Shown one piece after another: positions 11,201-23,200 of a DNA stretch of 64,000 nucleotides. The position numbers and the translations under genes were made by a program. This DNA is from Thalassia testudinum (Eukaryota > Streptophyta > Magnoliopsida > Alismatales > Hydrocharitaceae): the NCBI GenBank assembly GCA_037157565.1, contig JAZHRO010000024.1, positions 9,802,501-9,866,500 on the forward strand, given 5' to 3'. Under the pieces are notes generated by a model, which was given only the letters and a program-made list of their open reading frames with translations, did no database searches and was not told the origin of the DNA. How positions within the stretch are numbered: position 1 is the first letter of the stretch; every line of letters starts with the position of its first letter.

Positions 11201-14200
11201 CAAACCACCCGTATAGATTCTTGATGCCTTCACATGGCCCACCTCCTCCCAAAAGAAGCCATGCAGAGAATTTATCCATCAAAGATGAGTTGGTCTTTCA
11301 AACCACAAAATACAAATCATCATTGACTCTTTCCTGGAAGACTTTGCTGCCTCCTGTCAAACCTAAAAACTCCCATCTACTTCTAAGGTCCACTAGAACA
11401 CCCAAGATGATCACTTCAAGCTAATCTGGTTAATAACCCCTTTCAGATGCCAAGAAAGGGGTTTCTCCTTCTCAGCAGCACAACCAATGATTCTGTGCCC
11501 TTCCATTTGAAATCTGGCCACCATGTGGTGCCCTTCCATTTTCGCCACACAGACACAATATTCACATATAAACTAACATAACAAGATTTAAATATATATA
11601 AGTACTACACAGCATGTAAACTTTTCAAAAAATGAAAACACTAATCACATAATAGTGCTTAAAAAACCGAAATAACAATAAAAATATGTACCAAGAAGAT
11701 TTAAATAATCACCACACAGCCTCTTCAAAAAAAAATCAATTCAGTAATCATATAACATGTAAACTACCCACATAAAACATTCAAATATACTCTAACATAA
11801 CTAAACAGTAAAATAAAGGTATGTGTAACTCAAAAGAGGTCAAGACTCTTATTAACAATAGCAACAAGTCAGGTCGAGACTTGAAAGGGAAAGGGGGCAA
11901 TGATGGGTAGTGAAGAGGGGGCAAACTAGTAAGGGGTAGTACGCAAGGGAGGTGACTAGCGACTGGTGGTGCAACAGCAACCATCGACAATGGTAATGGA
12001 GGAGTTTAGAGATGGAGAAGAATGGGGTCAAGTGATGGGTATGAGATTTTAGAAAATGATTTCATTTGCTTTATTAGTTCATATGCAACTCACATGACCT
12101 TCAAATGTGGACTTTCGACCAAGGCTATAGCCTCAATTCCGCCTCAGCTCCGCCTCAACAAATCAAGGAGCACACCTCACACTACAACCTCAAGGCTATA
12201 GCCTCAGGGTGATTTTCTTCCACCTTGCCTCGAGGCATGATTTTTAAAACCATCCGTTGACCAACTACAAAAATTTATTCATATACTATTAAGAGAATTG
12301 AGTGATTATTTAGTGCCACATTGAAAAGTGTACACTTTATGTGTGTGTATGTGTGATGGCCTATAAATAAGCGTGTACTCCCATTTTACTTTGTGAAGAA
12401 ATACAGAGAAAACACGCCCATAGGGCGCTTCTCTCGTGGTTTTCTCCCCACTCCTCGTGAGTGGGGTTTCCACGTAAACCCAAGCGTTCCATGATTGTCT
12501 TTATGCTTTGATATTTATGCGTCCGCATTACTTAAATATTTCAACTTGGTATTAGAGAAAGTCATTCTTGGGTTATTATTGTGTTTAGGATTTCTATTAT
12601 TTCATTATCCATTCTTCTTCGAGTTATTTGTTGATTCAACATCAGCCCAAGGAAGAAAGCATCAGCTTGATGCTGGTCGTTCACAATAATCTCCTGGGGG
12701 AGATAGCAAGATCAGAGCAACCCTCCAAGCAATGCTGCAAGGGTGCAGGAGCATCGGTGAAGCACCATGACAATGCTGCTCGAGGAAGGTGATAGCGCTG
12801 CCCTATGGTCAAGAGAGGGGTAGCAAGACCGCCGCATCGATCACCATTCGCAGTGCCATCTTGGTGGCACGATGGCGCGATCAAAGAGCAACAGCAGCGA
12901 TCACCATCTCTGATCCCTGCTTCGATTAGAGAGAAACTACAGTGAGAGGACGTCGTTGAGATGCTCATGCTCGAGAAAGAAAAGAAGACCGCTAGGTGCG
13001 CCCTCACGTGTGGATCATGATCTGCGACGTCGCTTGCAAAGAGGCAGCGCTTAGAGACATGGGCAAGCGGAGAATAAGAAGCGACCAACGAGGATGAAGG
13101 GGAAGCGCCGCATTGTGATCAGGTAGAGCAATCCCCGGTCAAGATTACAGCGTCGATCTCGCATGCACAAGGCAAAGATCCAAATTTGGGAACGCAAGAT
13201 AGGAGATGAAGGTGGCGGCAATTTAGGCGAGGATCGCGACAAGAATCTTGGCGGAGAACTTGCACGATCGCACGAAGCAGAGATCTAATCTAGAGCGATG
13301 CGTGAACAGGAGAGGAGTATGTACGTAGGGTTCTCTATCTTTTATCCTTTTTATTTAAGTTTGCGTTGACTGGTTGTTAAAGAAAAATAAAGGGATGCAA
13401 AGATATCGAAAGAAACAAAGAGAGAAAATAATAATAATAATAAACAAAAAGATAGAGAGAGAAAAATTAAAAAAAAATGATTAAAAAAAAATGATGAGAT
13501 TTATGTTTGAGAGAAGATGTGGAGAAGTCTTCTTCAGTTTTTAATGTTTTATTTTTTTTTCGTCATTATTTTTTCTCCCAAACGAGTATAGGAGAAAAGG
13601 GAAGTGTGGGAGCTTTGTTGTAGTCGCCCCCGCTTGGGAATCCCCTTTGTTCATGGGCTCCACATGAGAAACCCAACTCTAGGAGGTCCAGAGTTTCGAG
13701 GTCCTCAAAGGAATGACTCATTTCAGGTTTCTATGTGGGAGATCCAATTTCGTGGACTCCAAAGAGGAAGATCCACCTTCGAGGTCTTCAGAGGAAGATC
13801 TAATTTCAAGGATACTGAACGAGGAGCCATTAGCACCAGATCTTCAGAAACAGCCACAGATCTTTCAACAGCTTCAGCCTTTGTTCCTACCTGTGTAAAG
13901 TGGGTTTCTTTGTGTTACAAGCTGAGCATTCCATGCTCCAACTTGGGAAAGAGTGTTGAGAGAATTGAGTGGTTATTTAGTGTCACATTGGAAAGTGTGC
14001 ACTTTGTGTGTGTGTGTGATGGCCTATAAATAGGAATGTACTCCTCCCATTTTACTTTGAGAAGAAATACAGAGAAAACACGCCCATAGGGAGCTTCTCC
14101 CGTGATTTTCTCCACGCTCCTCATGAGAGGTTTCCACATAAATCCAAGCGTTCCATGATTATCTTTATGTTTTGATATTTATACTTCCGCATTACTCAAA

Positions 14201-17200
14201 TATTTCCACTTATACTATAATAAGAGATTGAAGATGAGACATCCACGAGAAGGGGAAGACAAAAATGATTAGATGGACCCCACTGATGTAGCATATTTAC
14301 TTGCCATAAAAGGTAGTGATAATCAGAATGCTTTATTGAAAAAACAGATGGACTCTAATGGTCACTTGATGACAGAGGAAGGCCAGACCCTGAAAAAGCT
14401 CGCCAAATGAGTATAGAGATATTGACAAGTTTATGCCAAATAGATCAAGCTGTACAACCAACAATATTAGCGTGAGAATAAGGAAGGTTCTCGTTCTTCT
14501 GCAGGAACAAGGTCAACAGATGATAAAGGCAGTGGGTTGATGGTGATAGAGTTGGGGGTCTGGTGGTGTTTTGATGCAGAAAAGGAATCAAATGCAGGTA
14601 TCATGGGTAGGGGTGCTAACGAAATCTCAGATGATGATGGTTAAGGATATATGAAAGGCTCTTATCAAAAAAGACTTTACAAAAGACAAATATTGATGGG
14701 AAACCAATACCAAGCCCTATACTACCCATGGCCTTAAACACTCAAGGACAAGGATGTTATAGAGATGAGGGTTATGGCCATGGACACTAATTACAGCTAC
14801 AGTCACATGTCCATCTCCGTGTATGACCCGAGTTCATCAATAGGATCCTATAGCGTATGGGTGATTCAATCATTGAGATCAGATGTGGCTATGGATCTCA
14901 TTCTAACCCCCAGTTCCAAAAGAAGATTAATCTCAACCCCAGACATACAGTGAGTCTGTGTGGCTTCCTTTCCAAGTACTTTCTGGCATTCCTTCTCATC
15001 CACCACCACATTCCATCCCATTACAATAGTGGTAATAGCAACCAGACTCAAAGTTGAAATCAACTCAGGGCACCACCACACCCAACACAAGGTCCACAAC
15101 CAACATGATCATCATTACGTGGATCAACTTCAATGCAAAGAATTGGATGAAATGACTTAACTTTTATTAGAAACCCTAGGACTCTCTTATATAGAGAGAG
15201 ACTGAAAGGGTGGAAGTACACAAAAGCCCCTAAGGAATAAACTAAATCCAACATAAAAGCAGAAATATAAAATATATGCTAACACTCCCCCTCAAACTGG
15301 AGCATAGATATCTATCATGCTCAGCTTGGATACACATGAATTAAATAGAGATCTGGCTAAGGACTTGGCAAAGATGTCAGCAATCTGCTCCTCAAATGTG
15401 ACTGGCGTGGTAAAAAGCAACCCCTTCTGAATGATGTCTCTTGTGTAGCGACAGTCAACCTCAGCGTGCTTCGTCCTCTCATGAAATGTTGGGTTGTTGG
15501 CAATAAAGGTGGCTACTCTATTATCACATCTCATCTCCATCGGGCTGGAAAACTATATATGCAAGTCAGTAAGTAGGGATCTGATTCACATCATCTCTGC
15601 AATGGTCTGAGCCATAGCCCTGTACTCAGACTCAACACTAGATCTAGCGACTGTGCTCTGCTTCTTGCTCCTCCATATAATCAAACTTCCTGCTAGAAAG
15701 GTGCAGAACCTAGTAGTAGATTGGCGATCCACATGACATCCAGCGTAGTCCGCATCGGAGTATCCAGCCAAGGTCATGGAAGACCCTTTGGAAAAGAGAA
15801 GACCCTACACAGGAGCCTTCTTGATGTATCTGAGCACCATCAATGCTGCATCCCAGTGCTGGCGTGTTGGCTTGACCATAAACTGACTCAATTTCCCTAC
15901 TGCAAAGAAGATGTCTGGCCTCGTAATAGTGAGATATAGCAGCTTGCCCACAAGCTGCCTGTACTGCCTACTATCCACCAACTGTGCATTCTCATCATAT
16001 AGTGGCATCTTGGAGTCCATAGGAATATTGGCCTCCTTGGCCCCAAGCATTCCAATCTCATGTAAGATGTCCAAAGCATATTTCCTCTGAGATAAGACTA
16101 CACCCTTTTTGCTGCGAGCAACCTCAATACTAAGAAAGTACCATAAAGCTCCCAAGTCCATGATAAACTGCTCTGCTAGGATGCGCTTAATCTCAACACA
16201 CTGCTCATCATCGCCTGTGACAATTAAGTCATCAACATAAACAAGAAGTACCACCGTACCTCGTTCAATCCTGACAAAAAGGGAAAGTCGATTGTCGACC
16301 TCCTAAACCCAGCTGCCTCTACAACCTATGATAGTCTCTGGAACCAGGTTCTGGGACTCTGATTAAGGCCACAGATGGTCTTTTGTAGTCGGCATACACA
16401 CTCCTCCTGAGCCTCAAAAAATCAGGCAGCTGCTGCATATACACTTCCTCTTGGAGATCCCCATAGAAGAAGGCATTCTTCACATCCAACTGATGTAAAG
16501 GCCAATCTAACTGAGCAGCCACTGCAACTAGCACTCGTACAATAGGAAGTCTGGCAACAGGTGCAAAGGTGTCAAAGAAATCCACCCCATAGGTCTGGGT
16601 GAACCCTTTTGCCACTAGACGTGCCTTGTACCTGGCAATACCACCATCTAGATTGAATTTCACTGTGAATACCTATCTACAGCCAACAACAGTAGCTCAA
16701 TCAGGAAGTGGAGTGAGCTCCCAGGTCCCACGATCCCGAAGTGCAACCATCTCATCCTCCATGACAGCCCGCCGTTTTGGATGAAGTATGGCTTGCTGGT
16801 AGGTAGTGGGGATCTCTACAGTTGACAAGGTAGAAGTAAACTGGACAAACGACTTCCCAAGATGGGCACTGGGAAGATCACTTACAACGCAGTAGCGAGC
16901 ACAAGAGCATGGAGCCTTCCTAATAGCAATAAGAAAATCCTTAGTATCATCAGGCACCGTAGAGTGACTTATGGGATCATCATTAACAGGCAGCTCAGTA
17001 GAATCAACATGCACCTGTGCAGGAGAGTCTGGTGGCGTAGATGGAGATGGCCTCTGCAGAGTCAAGTGAGGTCTACTGTACATGTGCATCGAGCCATGCA
17101 GTTTCTCAAAATCATCCACGGACTCCTTGGAATCTGAAGCGGATGGCAGGGGAGTCAAGATAGGTATATCCTCAAGCTGGACAGGAGGAAAGGGCATCGA

Positions 17201-20200
17201 GGCAGGTGCATCTGAAGTAGACATTTAGTGGCCCCTCAAAAAAATAAGGCACGTCCTCATGAAAGGTGACATCCATGCTAACATAGTGTCTCCTACCAAT
17301 GGGATCATAACATTTGTAGCCTTTCTAAGTGGCACCGTAACCCAAAAATACACACTTGACCTCACGGAGAGCAAGCTTATCCATGTCAGGACCAAGAATG
17401 TGAACAAATGCAACATAGTCAAGAACTTGAGGCAACACAACAAATAAATCTCTATCTGGATACAATATCTGATACAGAATTTGCTCATGAATGACTGAAC
17501 TAAGCATCCTGTTGATTAGGTAACAAGCAGTCAAAACGGCATCTCCCCAGTAGGAAGATAGAACATTGTGATGTATCAACAATGTTCGAGCCACATCTAA
17601 GAAATGTCTGTGTTTCCTTTCTGCCACACAATTCTGCTAGGACGTATGGGGGCAGGAGGCCTGATGTATGATGCCTAGGGACCTGTAAAACTGGGTCAGT
17701 CTCTTAGTGCAAAACTCAAGTGCAATGTCGGTTCTAACAATCTTTACAACCGTAGAAAATTAAGTTTTGATCCGATTAATTAACATCTCAATCTTATTTC
17801 CTGCATCTGACTTACTACGAAGCAAAAAGGTCCATAATAGTATGGAAAAATCAACAACCACCAAGTAGAAGCAGAATCCCTGCCTGTCTAGAGTACGACT
17901 CAGACCCCATATATCCATGTGGAGTAAGTCAAAACATGCAGTTGACGCAACCGTAGTACTAGAAGAATAACTAGAACGATGATGCTTGCCTAGTTGGCAA
18001 GCGTCACAAAGATCAGTAGCAGGTGATAAATGAGGAATAACCCATCTCAGTCGATCTAGAGAGGGATGTCCCAACCGACGGTGCCACTGAAGTGCTTCCT
18101 TGCCTTTTAAGCCACATCTGTCTGTCCAACAACTACCAATGGAGACTGAGCTAAGCGATATACGCCTCCTTCCTCGTGTCCACCGCCAATAGTTTTCCCT
18201 GTGAATTTATCCTGAAAAACACACCCACATCATCAAAGATTGCTCTGCAATTGAGCTCTTTAGTAATCCTGCTAACTCCCAACAAACTAATCGGAAAATC
18301 AGGAACAAATAGAACATCGGGCAGTCTTAAGGTATGGGATATAGTAACCTCCCCCTTGCCCTGGACCTGAGAAAGGTGTCCATCAGCCACCTGAACAGTC
18401 CTGCCAAGAGGAACATCATGCACCATGCGGAAGCACTCCCAATCTCCACAAAGATGCCTAGATGCCTCGGAATCAATTAGCCATCCATCATCTGCAGAAG
18501 AAGCAAGAGCCGCAGTATCTAAAGTGGTAGACACCACAGCCTCATCCTCTTTCGTAACAATCTCATCGGCCTAATTGACAACTTTAGTCACAGTCTAAAC
18601 ATGACATCTTGCCAGGAAACATACCAGTGGCCCACTGCCTAATACCCTGTCAACGACGACGCCCCCTACCTCGTGTAGAAGGGCCTCCTCGTCTATTCAG
18701 ATGACATTGTCTGACATAATGGTCTCTGTCAAGACTGACTAGTCCTGCTTCCGTAGCAGCCTCCATCATAAACTTAACAGTTCTCGGTGAGTTCAACATG
18801 TCCAAAGGGAGCACAAACTCATCCACAAATCTCTCTGTCGATCTGCCCTGCCTTCCGCCACCACCGGAGTACTATAGCACTGTCGCCGAGGGTCAGCACC
18901 ACCTGCAGTGCACCTGCAACACCGCCACAAGGTCAATCCTGGGCTGTTGTGCCACCACCATGCTCCTGTAGCATCGCCGCAAACTCAACGTAGCTGCTGC
19001 GCCATCACCGAGCTCCTATAATGCCGCCGCAGGATCATCACGAGCTGTTACGCCACTGTCAGAGGTCAGATCGACCTCCAACCTTACTGCAGCACCTCCT
19101 TTGATTGCCTGAAGGGCCTCCGTAGGTCCACCAAGCAGCTGCGGCACCGTCGCCAGTGGCTAGATAGCCCTCCAAGGGCACTACAACGCTGCCGCACGCA
19201 ACCCTCAGTGCTACAGCGCCACTGCCAGAGCCTAGGACGAGCTCCAAAGCTGCTGTGGTGCCGCTACGATCGACCAAGGCATTGCAGCACCGCCACCGGA
19301 GGCTAGGAGCACCTCCAACCTCGTCGCATTGCCACCTCAAGCGCCCTGCGGTGCTGCTGCGATCAACCAAGCCACCGGAGGCTAGGAGAGCCTCCAAGCT
19401 CGTCGCATTGCCGCCTCAAGCGCAACCTAAGCACGGTTAACGGTGCAGCAGGCTCACCCGCACCGCCAAAGCTCCGCCGAGAGCCGTTGCCGCTCACGAG
19501 AGAGATAGAGGTGATTAGGGTTTGGTGGTTAGGGTTTTAGAGGCTTTGAGAGGTGGGATACCTAGAACCACGATCTAAAACCGGTGCTCTGATACTAAAT
19601 TGGATGAAATGACTTAACTTATATTAGAAATCCTAAGACTCTCATATAGAGAGAGACCGAAAGGGTGGAAGTACACAAAAGTCCCTAAGGAGCAAACCAA
19701 ACCCAACATAAAAGCAGAAATATAAAATATATGCTAACACAAAGAATAGGTGGTTTAAGACGAAAAAGTAACGGCAATGACATTGATATCCACTGCTTGG
19801 GGTACCATCTACCAGCAGCATATTATGAATTATAATGGTATGTTCTCATTCATGACATGAAGGACTACTGTGATTTATCAAAATTCAGCAGTACAAAGGA
19901 GAGGTTTTCATCAACGTCAGAACTCCAGCTCTTGGTATTCAACCATGGTATTATGTTTGCACTCATTGTGCTTTTAAAGTTTTATTTTCAATTATCAGTG
20001 GCTTTGAACTTGTAACATAATTTTATTATCAGAGCAATATGAACCTATTTCAACTGTTATAGCTAGAAAAAATTATATATTTGTGTTTGTCTATACATTT
20101 GGAGACTAGGAAAACCACAATTTTGTGAGATTTAAACCTTTTTAAGCCATTTGACTTTTTCCAGGGTTATCAAGGGCATGCCCACAATATGCTCATTTCC

Positions 20201-23200
20201 CAAGTAGTTGAAACATCAGCAACATTTGCGTTGATGCTTGACTGGTATTTCTGTGGCTACATATTAAAAAGCTAAAGCACTTCCCCCCATCTACTGGATC
20301 CAAGCTTCATTTTTCACATGCTGCATGGAACTAATTGTATAAGAGGCATTCACATCTAACTGCGTGTTATGAAGTAGATTTATTTAAAATTCAGTATTGT
20401 AATATGTACAAACATAATTTTGTCAAGAGATAGCTTGACATAGTTGAATTCCAAAAATTTACTCAGGGCATCAAAAATTAAATACATAAAATACTTTTTT
20501 TTAAAGGACAAAATCAAAATTCATTATAATAGCCATTTTCCTATTAACCTTGCAATAAAGAATCCATAATGTACCCAAAACATCTCATTGCAAGTCAAAG
20601 GGTAGTGCATATAATAAATGAGAATGATGTAAAAAGGAAACTGCATTATATCAAGAGCATTAGTGAAAATCCAATAGCATACTTTATAGTCACGGCAAAG
20701 CTGTAAACATCTGACTTCTCTGTATGCATCTCTTTGCACAATATTTCTGGAGCCATGTAGATAAGTGTTCCAACCATGTTCTTTTTGTGGAAACCACCTG
20801 TTGGCTTACCAGATGATTTCCAGCTGCCAGTTGTTGTGGGTTTAAGGTCCTCTATGTGGGTTGCTAGACCAAAATCTGCCACTCGTGGATGCAAACTTTT
20901 GTCAAGCTGGGTGTAAGATGGAAATCATCATAAGTTCTGCTGTGACAGATCTCTGGCAAGAATGGATGAAAACCAGAGAACATGGGAAATAAATGTTGAG
21001 AAGAGAAGAAAAAGGTAAAGAATTTTATTTCTTTGAGAAAGAAGTGCAGAACATCACCAGAATATTTGATGGCTTGACATCTCTGTGCACAATTCCAAGT
21101 TTGTGGAGGTATTGTAGAGATGCAGCTGCAGCAAATAATATCAACATCAGTCAAAGACTCAACTTCCTGTCAGGAAACAATCAAAAGAAGGACCAACATG
21201 AATAATCCATTCTGTAAACTCTGATTTAATGTAAAAGAACCTAAGACCAGGATAGTTTTAAAAGTAGTCCATGCACGCAGTAATGGATTGCAAGGATGGA
21301 TACACTAGCTTATCATTGTCTTCAAAGTAAAAGTATAAAAGTTGTGAAATGTACAAGATATCATTTCCATCCCATTCATGATGTTTGTGATCTAAATTTG
21401 TTTGTAAAAAAAAAAAAAAGGATTACTGTAGTGCAAAAAGGCAAACCTTTTTCTTCCACTCAACTCTTGCCACCAAAATTAAAATTTTGAGACATGGTCA
21501 CTACAAACAATTCTCACCCAATAATGTCCAACAAACTAGAAATGGATCGAATATAGTCCAATTTTAAAAACATAAGGCATATTGAGGCAGTTCTATGGTT
21601 CTAAAGTGATACGCAACTCTCATATTTCTCCCTTTTCCAAAAAAAAACTCTCATAATTCCCATTTTGGGGAGAAAAATTAAATTTGAAGATAACTTAAGG
21701 AACTATATTTTTCATGCCACATATCATGCTCTGATTGGCTAACAAGGAAGCATGTGGATCCTCATCTGAGCCATCAATCAAGGAAGATTATTGGTTGTTA
21801 ATTATAATGGGGTAAGTAATCCCATCAGTGCCCACAAAATCTTATTGCCAACGTCATCTCCATAATTGTCATTACCTCCACTCCACAACATAGCTTCCCT
21901 CATGATGATTCTTGACTCTTGAGACTCTCCTCCCTATCAATACGAGTGGTAGAGAAAAAGACTTTGGAGGACATGGATTGTTCCTTCACTCCTCTATACT
22001 CCCTATCACCATATATGTGCCTCATCTTCCTTGACAAAGGTCTTATGTATTCAATAATAGCAATAATAGACAACAAAGGGAACCAAACTATTTCATTGAA
22101 ACAATACCACATAAAGATCCTTGTCTCCTGCAATGTACTTGTTGATCTATTCTTTTACTGCTGTCTCATCTTCGTGAATCATCAAATGGTGGATTAGGAT
22201 TTACCATTCACAATGATTCTGGATTCATCATTTACATGCTATGCCGAAATAACAACAAAGATAGCTATATTTGAGCATGATGATGGAAAGCCTAATTTAG
22301 CAAGAAATGAGGGCAGCTTCTTTGTGGCAACCATTAAGTGGAAGAGAAAAGCTGTGGTCAAAAAAAAAAAAAAAAGATATATGCACCACATTAACTTTGG
22401 CTCTCCTTCCTCAAAAAAAAAAACCTTTGGCTCTCCCTTAGGGACACTTAATCTCAACTCTGCCTCCTCACCAACTAAACTCAAAATTTCCCCCTCATCA
22501 ATCTAGGTCTCCTGGTCATGTTCAACTCATTCTCAACCTTCTTGCCTAAGCCTCGACCTCTTGCAAGCCATTCAACTTTGGCCTTACCCTAATCTCAATG
22601 ACTCTGAAGTTCCTCATCAACCTTTGCCCAACCTTGACCCCCTTAATGACCCTAATTTGACCTTAACTTTAGCACAATCTTGGCCTCCTTGCCAACCCTC
22701 GCTTTTTCAACCTTACTTCTACTTAACTTTATTAGCTCAACCTTGGCAACTCATATCCTTTTTGTCATCCTTTGCTTGACCTCAACAAGTTTCAATCTCC
22801 TCACAAACATTTGTCCAATCTCAATAACTCTCAACCATGGATAGCAGACAAAGGTATGAACAAGTAGATTCTAGTGCAGCGAGGCAGTGATGCAAAAGTG
22901 GTGGCAAAGGGGCAGCAAAGAGATGGTGTTATGGCATAGAGGAGTTGAAATCTAAGGGAGAAGTGGCATGGAGGAGGAGCTGCTTGAAGGTAATTGCAGA
23001 GATTAAGACACCGAGTTGATGATGAGAAAAGCTAAATAAGAAGATGGAGGGCAAAGGAATTTCAAGAGTAGTGTTTTTCTCAAAAATGAAATAAGGCCTA
23101 ACTAAAGAGCCAACAAAGTGTGCCTTAACAATGTGAGGTGCATGCCTCATAGTAGGAGCACCTAAGGTGCTAGCCTCAAGGCACGAAAGGTCCCAAACAC

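Larger units (their letters stand above)
9263..12286. other. Intronic stretch, mostly unassigned, with a LINE relic
   Basis: AT-rich intron sequence with no host exon. The recognisable items are a LINE zinc-finger relic near 11.0-11.3 kb and a GAGGC-rich repeat at 12110-12262. Confidence 0.5.
15141..19739 (-). mobile_element. Ale-like Ty1/copia element B (4.6 kb)
   Basis: Short LTRs at 19598-19739 (5') and 15141-15284 (3'), about ten mismatches plus a 2-bp indel by eye, so not recent. TSD CTTTG/CAAAG at 15136-15140 and 19740-19744. Primer site read on the minus strand: TAGTATCAGAGC. A polypurine tract abuts the 3' LTR. Protease-IN-RT-RNase H are collinear, but most of gag is lost between the leader and protease. 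Short LTRs and the pol motifs suggest the Ale/Retrofit lineage (inference). Confidence 0.92.
6413..20682 (-). other. Intron 4 (14.3 kb) of kinase-PP2C gene
   Basis: Bounded by GTATGC (20682 side) and TTGATTGCAG (6413 side). It carries at least four transposons in both orientations; 6413-7050, 14216-15135 and 19745-20682 show no recognisable gene. Confidence 0.85.

Noticed and set aside
22500..22830. Plant telomere-like (CCCTAAA)n tract
   Set aside because: CCTAA-like words are mixed with CAACCTT and TTGACC words and lack the regular 7-bp period.
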